A stretch of 64,000 bases of DNA from UBA5399 sp964464145 (GTDB taxonomy: Bacteria > Bacillota > Clostridia > Christensenellales > Christensenellaceae), in the NCBI GenBank assembly GCA_964464145.1, contig CAYXFB010000005.1:1-64000 (forward strand), written 5' to 3'. Of this stretch, positions 8,739-17,988 are shown piece by piece. Made by a program: the position numbers and the translations under genes. The notes under the pieces were generated by a model, which saw only the letters and a program-made list of their open reading frames with translations, ran no database searches and was not told the DNA's origin. Numbering within the stretch: the first letter of the stretch is position 1; each line of letters begins with the position of its first letter.

Positions 8739-9398
8739 TTATTTTGTGAGATAGGGCGTACCTCCGGGTATCTCAAAGTGTCCTGTGGAATAGTTTCCGC
8801 CATCCACGCTATAATATATCTCCGTTATCTCGGGTATATTGTTAAGGTAGGCGTTCGCTATATTATCCAGCATGGAAGCCTCGCCCTCCAGGCCAAAATT
8901 CGCTTCATATATAGAAGCTTTGAAGTCTATGTAGAGCTTCCCCTCTTCCAGACTGATCGAATTAGGATTTATGGGAGACTGCTCCAGCGGCTGTCCAAAA
9001 AGCTGCTGCGATACCACCTCCAGACCAAACTTCAAATCACTCTGCGTATCGGCTGCGGCCTCCATCTTCTTTTCGGAATCCGAAACTATATCGTGATAGG
9101 TGTATTCCACCTTGTTATCCTTATACTCCACCGGCTCGTCGCTCATGTTTTTCCGCGTCACGGGCGCGGGTGTGGGAAGCTCGGACGGTTCGGGTGCCTG
9201 AGATATGACCGGTTGGTCTACCGCGGCCTCCTCTGAAGCGGCGGCCTCCTCCAGCGCGTCCAGCTCTTCAGTAGTTATCTCGGGCGGCTCCGCTTCGGGC
9301 GGCGCCTGCGCAAATGCTGGCACCAAAAGCGCCAGCGTAACCACCACTGCCGCCGCCACCACTATTATAGCTATCAATATTTTTTTATTTATCTTCAT
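8739..9398 (-). CDS. Membrane-anchored GerMN-like domain protein
   Basis: A 219-residue protein with an N-terminal hydrophobic segment (ILIAIIVVAAAVVVTLALLV, about residues 6-26) that is a signal peptide or anchor. Residues 30-75 are a Pro/Glu/Ala-rich extracellular spacer. The C-terminal 110 residues contain LYIDFKASIYEANFG and SMLDNIANAYLNNIPEITEI, which resembles the GerMN domain of spore-germination protein GerM and related lipoproteins: a short beta strand, a helix that counts a window of positions, then a last strand. There is no lipobox cysteine. ATG 9398 is preceded by GGGAGG. The role is unknown; GerMN proteins are usually envelope or spore associated. The domain call is moderate. 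Confidence 0.65.
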   Translation of the reverse strand: MKINKKILIAIIVVAAAVVVTLALLVPAFAQAPPEAEPPEITTEELDALEEAAASEEAAVDQPVISQAPEPSELPTPAPVTRKNMSDEPVEYKDNKVEYTYHDIVSDSEKKMEAAADTQSDLKFGLEVVSQQLFGQPLEQSPINPNSISLEEGKLYIDFKASIYEANFGLEGEASMLDNIANAYLNNIPEITEIYYSVDGGNYSTGHFEIPGGTPYLTK

Positions 9399-9466
9399 TA
9401 TATATTTTCCTCCCGCGCAAAAAACTGCGGTTCGCACATTTACAATATTTGTAGCACTTTGATGTA

Positions 9467-9496
9467 ATTATATCATAGCCCGTACAGGCAAAACAA
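9467..9496 (-). promoter_or_regulatory. Promoter of the GerMN-like gene (extended -10)
   Basis: Minus strand TTGTTT (9496-9491), 18-bp spacer, TATAAT (9472-9467), preceded by TGA to give TGATATAAT, an extended -10 element. It is divergent from the promoter at 9583. Confidence 0.6.
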
Positions 9497-9540
9497 CAGC
9501 CCTTACAAGTTGTTAATAAATGAATAAATCATTAACAATG

Positions 9541-9578
9541 AGCCGTCGCTTCCATTATAAGGTGGAAAACCGACGGCT
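9541..9578. promoter_or_regulatory. Long inverted repeat between divergent promoters
   Basis: AGCCGTCG (9541-9548) and CGACGGCT (9571-9578) pair perfectly, and inside them TTCCA and TGGAA pair again. It ends five bases before the extended -10 of the plus-strand promoter, so it occupies the -35 region. No T-run follows on either strand, which argues against a simple terminator. An operator is a fair guess. Confidence 0.5.
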
Positions 9579-9582
9579 TATA

Positions 9583-9591
9583 TGATATAAT
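9583..9591 (+). promoter_or_regulatory. Extended -10 promoter of the small-protein/subtilisin pair
   Basis: TGATATAAT at 9583-9591, with no clear -35. It lies about 50 bases upstream of the small gene at 9643 and is preceded by the inverted repeat at 9541-9578. Confidence 0.5.
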
Positions 9592-9642
9592 CGCATGTAT
9601 TGAAACTCCTCTTTTAAGGGTGTGTGCAGGTGGTTTAACTTT

Positions 9643-10047
9643 ATGGATATCGGCTTTAAATGTGAATTTATACGCATAGGTTCCTTTGGTGATGCGCCAC
9701 TGGGGCATATGGGTCATGTGGAAAGCTCGGCCGCCGGCCTGCTGGATTTTTTTGGAGGCATCTCGGAAGAATTTAGCGTCTGGCCGCAGGCGCTGGCCGC
9801 TCTTGAAAAATATGATGAAGGCTTTTTTGAGGAGCATTCCCTTATTGTGCTTTTGCTGGAGGAGCCAAGCGGCAGCGTTAGCCATGTTTGCGAGGGCGTT
9901 AGTCTTCTGGGCGGCGCGCTGCAAGTTGAAATACACCGCTCCATGGACGGGATCGGCACGGCCGATATGGCAAATTGGGCGGCGTTGATAGAAATCGGAA
10001 CAAAATATGCGGGCTATCCCGTCAAATTAACAATAAACAAATTATAA
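9643..10047 (+). CDS. Small uncharacterised protein, possibly PrcB C-terminal-like, upstream of a subtilisin
   Basis: A 134-residue protein with no signal peptide. I chose ATG 9643 because a CAGGTGG ribosome site is nine bases upstream; the in-frame GTG at 9622 has a badly placed site. The second half (ALEKYDEGFFEEHSLIVLLL, then SGSVSH and TADMANWAALIEI) resembles a short beta-rich domain seen in clostridial proteins and, to my memory, the C-terminal domain of PrcB from the Treponema dentilisin protease complex. It ends 24 bases before the subtilisin gene, so the two are probably co-transcribed. A partner or inhibitor of the protease is possible but unproven; without a signal peptide it should stay in the cytoplasm. 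Confidence 0.6.
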   Translation: MDIGFKCEFIRIGSFGDAPLGHMGHVESSAAGLLDFFGGISEEFSVWPQALAALEKYDEGFFEEHSLIVLLLEEPSGSVSHVCEGVSLLGGALQVEIHRSMDGIGTADMANWAALIEIGTKYAGYPVKLTINKL

Positions 10048-10071
10048 TCCCCAAGCCGAAAGGAGAACAAA

Positions 10072-13000
10072 ATGAATCGGCCAATACGCAAGTTTTTCTC
10101 AATACTGCTGGTGCTTTGCCTGCTGTTCACGTTTGCAGGTACATCAGTCGCCTTTGCCGCAGAGCCCGAAATGGGTCAGGCGGAGTTACCGGAGGTAGGT
10201 GAACCGTCGCCTTCAGAAACACCGGAAGCCACAGAACCCCCGTCAAATACGGAAGCTCCCGATCAGACGCTGGAGGAAGTGCCCCCCACGGAGGATCTTC
10301 CCATAACGGAGGAGAGCGCGCAGCCGGAGCCCGAAGCTCAAACGGCAGCGATAACCGGTATAGAAGAGCTGATTGGCATAGCAAGGCAGGATGGCGGCAA
10401 GGCGGCCGCGCTGCTTTCGGCATACACGGACGAGGCGGCCTATATGGACGCGTTGTCCCAGATTTTGGATATATACTACAGCGAAGGTCTCACGGCGCAG
10501 CTGGAGGCGTTTTCAGCAGCCATAGACGCACGTGCGGCGCAGACGCTGCAAAACTACGCGGCAGCGGCGGCGGAGCGCGCGGGCAGCGGCCTTGGCTATG
10601 TGCCGGGTGAGGTGCTGGTGGTATTCGGCTCGGGCGTGTCCGAAGCGCAGGCCGAAGCCACAATGCAGAGCCTGGACAGCACGGTTTCGGATATCATAGA
10701 AGCTCCCGCCAATGAGGTGGTAGCCGTTGTGGACATACCGCTTGATCAGACGGTGGCGCAGGCAGTCAGCGAAATAACAGCCAATCCGGCAGTTTCCTAC
10801 GCACAGCCCAACTATTTATACGAGCTCGCCGAAACGGACGATGTACCCCTCGGCGCGGCCGTGCAGGAAGCGTCCGCCAGCTTGGCTTCCCTGCCCAATG
10901 ACCCCGGCGTTTCAGAGCAGTGGCATTTGGATAAAATAAACGTGGGCGAAGCGTGGAATATTGTTGATTCCAAAAGCGGCAGCAAGGTAAAGGTGGCCAT
11001 AATAGACGCCGCCGTCGATCTTAACCACGAGGATCTGGCAAGTAACATAATAGCCTCCCAGTGCTATGATATGCAGACGGGCGTGGCTCAGCCCTACCCC
11101 ACCACTCCTAAAACGCACGGCACACATGTGGCCGGCCTCGTAGGCGCCGTGGCAAACAACGGCAAGGGCGGTACGGGCGTGGCCAGCGGCAGCCGCAATC
11201 AGGTGGTTGAAATGATCGCATACAACGTTTTCCGCGATTCGGATAACAAGGCGCCCACCAGCGCTATAATAGCCGCGCTGAACCATGCCGTGCTTTCGGG
11301 CGCTAAGGTAGCGAACATGAGCCTCGGCTATGCGCCATCTCAAACCAGTATGCCCTGGGATAAGCTTTTTGAGGACGCTGTGAATGACGCTACCGCCAAG
11401 GGTATGGTGGTTGTTGTGGCCGCCGGTAACGACAATGGCGACGCGACGTTTTTACCCGCCGATTTCGATAACGCGCTAAGCGTAATAAACACACTGAATT
11501 ACACCGACCCCACAAGCAACAGCAAATCAAGCAGCTCAAACTACGGCGCTAAAAAGGATATTTCCGCTCCGGGCAACGCTATATACAGCACATACCCGGG
11601 CAATACATACGCAAAAAGCAGCGGCACCTCCATGGCCTCGCCCATTGTGGCGGGCGTGGCGGCAATGATGCTGTATGTGAATCCCTCGCTCACACCGGCG
11701 CAGATACAGGATATGATAACGGGTACGGCTACCGATCTGTACACGCCCGGTTTTGACGTATACACGGCTTGGGGCAATGTGAACGCATACCGCGCGGTGG
11801 CCAAGGCGGCAAACATAAACATACCCGCCACACCGCAAAACTTTAAGGCGGCAGCGCAGGGCACCACCAGCGCCGCGCTGAGCTGGGGTTCCGTTTCGGG
11901 CGTGAACGGCTATAAAATATACCGTTCCGAATCTGCGGACAGCGGCTATACGCTGGTGCGCACAAACACCTCCGCAACACAGACCAGCTACACGGACGCA
12001 AGCCTCACGCTGGGCAAAACATACTATTATAAGGTTACGGCCTACGTTACCAGCGGCGCAACCGAGCTGGAGAGCGTTCCCGCCGGTCCGGCTTCCACAA
12101 AGGCAGCCTTGAGCGCGCCCACAAATTTCAAGGCCGAGAAAATAATTGGGCAGGAGAGCGTAAAGCTGAGCTGGAGCGCCGTTTCCGGCAGCACAGGCTA
12201 CGAGGTATACCGTTCGGACAGCGAAACGGGCACCTACTCACTCATAAACAAAGCGGCCGGTGCCAGCACGCTTCAATATACGGACAATACTGTAATAAAC
12301 GGCCGCACATACTACTATAAGGTAAACGCCTATGTTACTCAGGGCGGGGATGATATCTCGGGCAACCAAACGGAAGCCGTAAAGGTTGTCGTTACCGACG
12401 GCGCGGGCCCGGTGACAAACCTTAAAGCTGAAAGCGCGGGCTACAATTCGGCCAAGATCAGCTGGGATGTGGTTTCCAATGCCGACGGCTACAATGTATA
12501 CCGCGCCACCTCGGCAGGCGGCACATACACGAAGGCGGGAACGACCACGACGGGTTCCTTCACACAATCGAATCTGTCTACAGGCAGCACCTATTTCTTC
12601 ACGGTAAAAGCCTACCGCAATCAGGGCAGCCAGAAAATCGAGGGCGAAGCGGCCGGCCCGGTTTCGGTGAAGCCTGTTAACGCCGCTCCCGAATCTTTGA
12701 AGCTTTCCAAGGCCACGGGCGGATTCAAGCTCACATGGACGAAGTCTGCGGGCGCAACCGGCTACGACATATACCGTTCGGAATCCAAGACGGGAACCTA
12801 TAAGGTTATAGGAAGCGTAACGGGCGCAAACACGCTCACATACACGGATACCGCAGGTCTCGGCGTGGGCAAGACCTATTACTACAAGGTAGCGGCTTAC
12901 CGCACAATGAGTTCCGGTAAGGTAGCGGGCGATGATTCGCCAATAATGCAGGCCACGAAGTCTACCCCCAAGCCGGAAAATCTGGCCGGTAAGGGGCAGA

Positions 13001-13899
13001 GCACCAGCAGCATAAAGCTTACATGGAACCGCCCGGAGGGCGCGCTGGGATACTATATATACCGTTCCACCAACAAAAACGGCGGTTATAAATCCATCAA
13101 GCTGCTGACCAGCTCCGCTGCCTCGCTGAGCTATACGGACAGCAAGGATCTCGCGCCCGGCACAAAATACTATTATAAAGTTATTCCGTATATACTGGTC
13201 GACGGAGAAAAGGTCAAGGGCATAACCGGCGGCCCGGTGGCGGCTCAAACCAAATCCGCCACACCCACTGGCATAAAGGCGGCCTTCACCGGCAATGCGG
13301 AAGTCAGCGTTTCCTGGAACGCGGTGGACGGAGCGGCGGGCTATCAGTTATATCGCGCCACGGCGGCGGCAGGCCCGTTCAATGGTATAAAGACCCTCAC
13401 CACCAACTCTTTCAAGGACACCTCGGTAAGCTCGGGCAGCACGTACTATTATAAAGTGCGCTCCTACCGCACCGTTGGCGGCCAGAAGGTTTTCAGCACA
13501 TTCTCCGCTGTTGCTACGGCATTCAGGGAGGCTGAGAAGCCGGTTTACACCATAGGCGTGGTTAACACCACCAACAACAACCTTACCTCCTCGCTGTTCT
13601 CCATGACAAACAGGGGTACGAAGGACATCGTTATACAGGCAACCACAGCCAAGCTGCTTGTAAATCCCGAATCCGCCTCCGGTTATGACAGGACCCTCAC
13701 ACTGTGGGTGGACGGCATAAAGCAGACGGGCACCATAACGCTCAAGCCGGGCGAACAAAAGCGCGTTTCCTATACGTGCAGCCCCGCAACCGTGTATACG
13801 CCCTCCAGTCACCTGGTATTCAACTTCACCTGCGACGGCCGCACGGCGCAAAACGACGTTTCGGCGGCGGGCGGAGCCTCATGGAAATATATAGACTAA
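10072..13899 (+). CDS. Secreted subtilisin-family (S8) serine protease with six fibronectin type III domains
   Basis: A 1275-residue secreted protein. Residues 1-29 are a signal peptide ending in AFA. Residues 30-110 are Pro/Glu-rich. Residues about 170-260 form a propeptide (YVPGEVLVVF to AQPNYLYE). The S8 catalytic domain spans about 280-575 with Asp312 (AIIDAAVD), His349 (THGTHVAG), oxyanion Asn453 (AAGNDNG) and Ser520 (GTSMASP), so it should be active. Six fibronectin III repeats follow (about 582-1150), each with a GY-IYRS strand and a TYYYKV strand. The last 120 residues are a beta-rich domain I cannot name; there is no LPxTG signal or S-layer motif. AAAGGAG precedes the ATG by six bases. 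A terminator follows at 13952. Confidence 0.93.
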   Translation: MNRPIRKFFSILLVLCLLFTFAGTSVAFAAEPEMGQAELPEVGEPSPSETPEATEPPSNTEAPDQTLEEVPPTEDLPITEESAQPEPEAQTAAITGIEELIGIARQDGGKAAALLSAYTDEAAYMDALSQILDIYYSEGLTAQLEAFSAAIDARAAQTLQNYAAAAAERAGSGLGYVPGEVLVVFGSGVSEAQAEATMQSLDSTVSDIIEAPANEVVAVVDIPLDQTVAQAVSEITANPAVSYAQPNYLYELAETDDVPLGAAVQEASASLASLPNDPGVSEQWHLDKINVGEAWNIVDSKSGSKVKVAIIDAAVDLNHEDLASNIIASQCYDMQTGVAQPYPTTPKTHGTHVAGLVGAVANNGKGGTGVASGSRNQVVEMIAYNVFRDSDNKAPTSAIIAALNHAVLSGAKVANMSLGYAPSQTSMPWDKLFEDAVNDATAKGMVVVVAAGNDNGDATFLPADFDNALSVINTLNYTDPTSNSKSSSSNYGAKKDISAPGNAIYSTYPGNTYAKSSGTSMASPIVAGVAAMMLYVNPSLTPAQIQDMITGTATDLYTPGFDVYTAWGNVNAYRAVAKAANINIPATPQNFKAAAQGTTSAALSWGSVSGVNGYKIYRSESADSGYTLVRTNTSATQTSYTDASLTLGKTYYYKVTAYVTSGATELESVPAGPASTKAALSAPTNFKAEKIIGQESVKLSWSAVSGSTGYEVYRSDSETGTYSLINKAAGASTLQYTDNTVINGRTYYYKVNAYVTQGGDDISGNQTEAVKVVVTDGAGPVTNLKAESAGYNSAKISWDVVSNADGYNVYRATSAGGTYTKAGTTTTGSFTQSNLSTGSTYFFTVKAYRNQGSQKIEGEAAGPVSVKPVNAAPESLKLSKATGGFKLTWTKSAGATGYDIYRSESKTGTYKVIGSVTGANTLTYTDTAGLGVGKTYYYKVAAYRTMSSGKVAGDDSPIMQATKSTPKPENLAGKGQSTSSIKLTWNRPEGALGYYIYRSTNKNGGYKSIKLLTSSAASLSYTDSKDLAPGTKYYYKVIPYILVDGEKVKGITGGPVAAQTKSATPTGIKAAFTGNAEVSVSWNAVDGAAGYQLYRATAAAGPFNGIKTLTTNSFKDTSVSSGSTYYYKVRSYRTVGGQKVFSTFSAVATAFREAEKPVYTIGVVNTTNNNLTSSLFSMTNRGTKDIVIQATTAKLLVNPESASGYDRTLTLWVDGIKQTGTITLKPGEQKRVSYTCSPATVYTPSSHLVFNFTCDGRTAQNDVSAAGGASWKYID

Positions 13900-13951
13900 G
13901 CGCTATAGACAAAGCGGTAAACTGACTGTATAATATCATTAGAAAAAAGAA

Positions 13952-13975
13952 GGCACCCCATAGCGGGTGCCTTTT
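13952..13975 (+). terminator. Intrinsic terminator after the subtilisin gene
   Basis: GGCACCC (13952-13958) pairs with GGGTGCC (13965-13971), 6-base loop, then TTTT. It separates the protease gene from prfB. Confidence 0.85.
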
Positions 13976-14002
13976 GAAAATAGGTATTTTGAAAGGAACG
14001 TT

Positions 14003-15106
14003 ATGATCTTAGTAGACGATCAAAAGCAAAAATTGCAGGCCCTGCGCGGCATGGTGGACGAGGCCTCCTCCTCGCTAGACCTGCCCTCGCTAAAAGAGGA
14101 GTTAAAGCTGCTGAACGAGCAGATGGAGGCGCCGGATTTCTGGAACGATATTGAAAACGCAAACCGCGTGACACGCGCCGCAAAGCCGCTAAAGGCAAAG
14201 ATAACCTCCTGCGAAAAGCTTATGGGCGAGCTAGACGATCTTGAGGTGCTGATCGATATGGTGGAGGAAGAGCAGGACGAAGAGCTCTTCGCCGAGCTGA
14301 ACGCGGAGCTTTCGAACCTGGACGAGGAGGCACGCGCCTTCCATCTTCAAACGCTGCTCTCCGGCAAGTACGACTCAAACAACGCCATACTCTCGCTGCA
14401 CGCGGGCGCTGGCGGCACGGAGGCGCAGGACTGGGCGCAGATGCTCATGCGCATGTACACCCGCTGGGCAGAGCGCCACGGCTACGATGTGCGCACCCTG
14501 GATTACCTCGATGGCGACGAAGCCGGCATAAAGAGCGTAACGCTGCAAATTTCGGGCGATAATGCCTACGGCTATCTCCGCACGGAAAAGGGCGTACACC
14601 GTCTGGTGCGCATATCCCCCTTCGATTCCAACGCGCGTCGGCATACTTCCTTCGCCTCATTGGACGTAATGCCCGAGGTGGATGACGCGGACAACGATAT
14701 TGAGGTAAACGCGGACGATATACGCGTGGATACCTACCGTTCCTCGGGCGCGGGCGGCCAGCACGTAAACAAGACCTCCTCCGCCATACGAATAACGCAC
14801 TTCCCCACCGGCATTGTGGTGCAGTGCCAAAACGAGCGTTCGCAGCTGCAGAACCGCGAGACCGCCATGCGTATGCTGAAATCCAAGCTGGCGGAGGTGC
14901 GCGAGGAACAGCGTATGGCCGAAATGGCGCAGATAAAGGGCGACCAAAAGAAGATAGAATGGGGCAGCCAGATCCGTTCCTACGTTTTCTGCCCCTACAC
15001 AATGGTGAAGGATCACCGCACAAACACCGAGACGGGCAACATAAACGCCGTAATGGACGGCGACATAGACGATTTCATAAAGGCCAGCCTCATACAGGGG
15101 TTTTAA
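14003..15106 (+). CDS. prfB: Peptide chain release factor 2
   Basis: A 367-residue class I release factor. The tripeptide anticodon SPF at residues 205-207 marks recognition of UAA and UGA stop codons, and GGQ at 251-253 (SSGAGGQHVNKTSS) is the peptidyl-tRNA hydrolysis loop. I chose ATG 14003 because GAAAGG is six bases upstream and because it matches the usual N-terminus. The frame is continuous: where many bacteria have an in-frame TGA and a programmed +1 shift after about 25 codons, this gene reads through CTA GAC with no stop. It therefore lacks the usual RF2 autoregulation. It converges on secA with a shared terminator. Confidence 0.97.
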   Translation: MILVDDQKQKLQALRGMVDEASSSLDLPSLKEELKLLNEQMEAPDFWNDIENANRVTRAAKPLKAKITSCEKLMGELDDLEVLIDMVEEEQDEELFAELNAELSNLDEEARAFHLQTLLSGKYDSNNAILSLHAGAGGTEAQDWAQMLMRMYTRWAERHGYDVRTLDYLDGDEAGIKSVTLQISGDNAYGYLRTEKGVHRLVRISPFDSNARRHTSFASLDVMPEVDDADNDIEVNADDIRVDTYRSSGAGGQHVNKTSSAIRITHFPTGIVVQCQNERSQLQNRETAMRMLKSKLAEVREEQRMAEMAQIKGDQKKIEWGSQIRSYVFCPYTMVKDHRTNTETGNINAVMDGDIDDFIKASLIQGF

Positions 15107-15110
15107 GGGT

Positions 15111-15238
15111 AATTAAGAATTAATAATGCAGAATTAATAATTAAAGGACATAGAGCCCAAAAAGGCCATATCCCGGCGGAATATGGCCTTTTTTCAATTC
15201 GTCCGCGCTGCGGACTCATTCATTCTCAATTCTTAATT
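15111..15238. repeat. Small element with 18-bp imperfect terminal inverted repeats around a terminator (MITE-like)
   Basis: AATTAAGAATTAATAATG at 15111-15128 is matched in inverse orientation at 15221-15238 with 16 of 18 bases. Between them lie the terminator hairpin (15159-15194) and a second hairpin GTCCGC-gct-GCGGAC (15201-15215). The AT-rich arms and GC-rich core differ from the flanking genes. No gene is inside. Confidence 0.5.
15159..15194. terminator. Bidirectional terminator between prfB and secA
   Basis: GGCCATAT (15164-15171) pairs with ATATGGCC (15181-15188), flanked by an A-run at 15159-15163 and a T-run at 15189-15194, so it can stop both convergent transcripts. Confidence 0.9.
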
Positions 15239-15258
15239 ATTCATTTTTAATTATATTT

Positions 15259-17988
15259 CTATTCCTCGTTCTTACCGCAGCAATTCTTATATTTCTTGCC
15301 GCTTCCGCAGGGGCAGGGCTCGTTTCTGCCCACCTTTTTCTCGGTGCGTACCGGCATTTGCTTTTCGCCCGTGCTTCCCGCTTTGGCCTGCAGCTTCATA
15401 GTGACATCAGCGCCGCCCACCGTGTTGCCGTCCGCGTCTATGTTTGCCTTGGTGTCGGTCACTTCCTTCTGCTCCACCTTGCTCTCCACCTTTATGTGAT
15501 ACAGCATGTATATGGTTTCCTCGCGTATGCTGTCCACCATGGCGTCGAACATATCGAAGCCCTCCATGCGGTACTCCGAAATGGGATCGCGCTGCCCCAG
15601 TGCCCGCAGGCCTATTCCCCTGCGGAACTGATCCATGGCATCTATATGATCCATCCATTTGCTGTCCACCACGCGAAGCAGCACCATGCGCTCTATGTTG
15701 CGCATATTGAAGCCTGCAGAATCCATCTCCGTCTCTTTTTCGGCGTAGGCGTCGCGCACGTTTTGCATTATCTCCTTCTTGAGATCAATGAGCTCCACGT
15801 GCTCTATCTCGTCAACCGAGTAATGCTTCACCTTTAGCGCAAACACGCGTTCAAAGTAGGCGTAAAGATCCTCCCAGTCCCACTCCTCGGAGTATTTTCC
15901 CTTGGGGCAGTATACCGCGATGGCGTTTTCCACCAGCGTATCTATCATAGAGTTTATGTTTTCGGAAACATCGTCCCCCATGAGCACCTGCCTGCGCTGG
16001 CCGTATATTATGTTTCTCTGCTGGTTCATAACATCGTCGTAATCCAGCACGTGCTTTCTTATATTGAAGTTGTTGCCCTCTATGCGCTTTTGGGCGTTCT
16101 CTATCTGCTTGCTCAGCATACCGTATTGCAGCGGTATGTCCTCGTCGCCCTGCAATCTTTCCATTATGGCCTTTATGCGGTCTCCGCCGAAGAGGCGCAT
16201 AAGGTCATCCTCAAGCGCTATGAAGAATATGGATGAACCCGGGTCTCCCTGCCTTCCGGCACGTCCTCTTAGCTGGTTGTCTATACGGCGCGATTCATGC
16301 CGCTCTGTTCCTATTATATGCAGACCGCCGCAGCGAACCACCTCTTCATGCTCTGCGTCCGTATCCTGCTTGTGCTTTTTCACAAGTTCAGCATATTTTT
16401 CACGAGCGGCCATTATTTCAGGGTCGTCCGTGTGCGCATGGCTTACCGCCTGCTCTATAAGCTCGTCATCCATACCGTCTGCGCGCATTTCGTTTCTGGC
16501 CATATAGTCTGAGTTGCCGCCCAGCAGTATGTCCGTACCGCGACCCGCCATGTTTGTGGCTATTGTAACAGCGCCCTTCTTACCCGCCTGCGCTATTATC
16601 TGCGCCTCTCTGAGATGGTTTTTTGCGTTCAAAAGCTCGTGCTTTATGCCCTTTCTCACCAGCAGCGAGGATAAATATTCGTTATCCGCAACGGAAACCG
16701 TACCCACCAGCACCGGCTGACCGGTAGCGTGTGCCCGCGCTATCTCCTCCACCACGGCGTTGAACTTGCCCTCTTTAGTGGCGTATACCACATCGTTCAT
16801 ATCCTTACGAACCATAGGCATATGCGTGGGTATCTCTATTACGCTGAGGTTGTATATGCTGTTGAACTCTGATTCTTCCGTTTTTGCAGTACCCGTCATA
16901 CCGCCCAGCTTTTTATACATACGGAAGAAATTCTGGAATGTAACGGTGGCCAGCGTCTTGGATTCGCGCTCCACCTTTACGCCCTCCTTGGCCTCTATTG
17001 CCTGATGCAGACCGTCCGAATAGCGGCGGCCTATCATAAGGCGGCCGGTGAATTCGTCCACGATTATTACCTCGCCGTCCTGCACAACGTATTCCCTATC
17101 GCGCAAAAACAGCTCGTGCGCCTTGAGCGCCTGATTTATATGGTGGACTATTTCGGTATTTTCAATATCTGTGAGGTTATCCAGCTTAAAATGCTGCTCG
17201 GCAAGCTTCACGCCGTCCTCCGTGAGGTTTATGGCCTTCATTTTCTCGTCGAGGTCGAAATGCACCTCGGGCTTGAGCTTTTTCACGAAAACATCGGCCT
17301 GACGATATAGATCGGTGCCCTTGTCGCCCTGCCCCGAAATTATGAGAGGCGTTCTGGCCTCGTCTATGAGTATACTGTCCACCTCGTCCACAATGGCGAA
17401 ATTCAGCTCGCGCTGCACAAGATCGTCCTTGCGAACCACCATGTTGTCTCTAAGATAGTCAAAGCCCAGCTCATTGTTTGTAGAATAGGTTATGTCGCAA
17501 TTGTATGCCTTTTGCTTTTGAGCCCTATCCTGCTCGCGCCCCACCAAACCAACCGTGTAGCCAAGGTAACGGTACACCTTGCCCATCCATTCGCTGTCGC
17601 GCTTGGCCAGGTATTCGTTTACGGTAACAACGTGCACTCCCTTGCCGGAAATGGCGTTCAGCACAACGGGCAGCGTGGCCACAAGCGTTTTGCCCTCGCC
17701 CGTTTTCATCTCGGCAATATTGCCCTGATGCAGCACTATGCCGCCCAGTATCTGCTCGTAAAAATGGCGCAGGCCAATCACGCGCCAGCTGGCCTCGCGC
17801 ACCTGAGCAAAGACCTCGGGCAAAAGAGCGTCCAGTGATTCCCCGTCCGCATGCCGCTTTTTATATTCCTCCGTTTTGGCTTTGAGCTCTTCGTCGCTCA
17901 TAGCCTCAAATTTGGAAGAAAGCGCCTCCACCTTGTCTGCCAGTTTTCTGACCGGCCTAAGCGCCGATTTTGCTAATAAACTACCCAA
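15259..17988 (-). CDS. secA: Preprotein translocase subunit SecA
   Basis: A 909-residue ATPase that drives protein export through SecYEG. Walker A is MKTGEGKTLVA, Walker B region is IVDEVDSILIDEARTPLIIS, and helicase motifs include MAGRGTDILLGG and GRAGRQGDPGSS. The C-terminus carries the zinc-binding tail with CPCGSGKKYKNCC, which contacts SecB or ribosomes in other species. Length is typical. The start is most likely TTG at 17988: AGAAGG is eight bases upstream and translation gives MGSLLAKSA, whereas upstream in-frame codons have no ribosome site. Signal peptidase lepB, the sortase and the secreted proteins here depend on this pathway. Confidence 0.97.
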   Translation of the reverse strand: MGSLLAKSALRPVRKLADKVEALSSKFEAMSDEELKAKTEEYKKRHADGESLDALLPEVFAQVREASWRVIGLRHFYEQILGGIVLHQGNIAEMKTGEGKTLVATLPVVLNAISGKGVHVVTVNEYLAKRDSEWMGKVYRYLGYTVGLVGREQDRAQKQKAYNCDITYSTNNELGFDYLRDNMVVRKDDLVQRELNFAIVDEVDSILIDEARTPLIISGQGDKGTDLYRQADVFVKKLKPEVHFDLDEKMKAINLTEDGVKLAEQHFKLDNLTDIENTEIVHHINQALKAHELFLRDREYVVQDGEVIIVDEFTGRLMIGRRYSDGLHQAIEAKEGVKVERESKTLATVTFQNFFRMYKKLGGMTGTAKTEESEFNSIYNLSVIEIPTHMPMVRKDMNDVVYATKEGKFNAVVEEIARAHATGQPVLVGTVSVADNEYLSSLLVRKGIKHELLNAKNHLREAQIIAQAGKKGAVTIATNMAGRGTDILLGGNSDYMARNEMRADGMDDELIEQAVSHAHTDDPEIMAAREKYAELVKKHKQDTDAEHEEVVRCGGLHIIGTERHESRRIDNQLRGRAGRQGDPGSSIFFIALEDDLMRLFGGDRIKAIMERLQGDEDIPLQYGMLSKQIENAQKRIEGNNFNIRKHVLDYDDVMNQQRNIIYGQRRQVLMGDDVSENINSMIDTLVENAIAVYCPKGKYSEEWDWEDLYAYFERVFALKVKHYSVDEIEHVELIDLKKEIMQNVRDAYAEKETEMDSAGFNMRNIERMVLLRVVDSKWMDHIDAMDQFRRGIGLRALGQRDPISEYRMEGFDMFDAMVDSIREETIYMLYHIKVESKVEQKEVTDTKANIDADGNTVGGADVTMKLQAKAGSTGEKQMPVRTEKKVGRNEPCPCGSGKKYKNCCGKNEE

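Noticed and set aside
12238..13248. 336-codon minus-strand frame
   Set aside because: It is antisense to the fibronectin repeats of the subtilisin gene, lacks a ribosome site, and has unlikely composition (many Cys, Arg and Tyr).
14003..14100. Programmed +1 frameshift site in prfB
   Set aside because: There is no in-frame TGA; the frame is continuous from ATG 14003.
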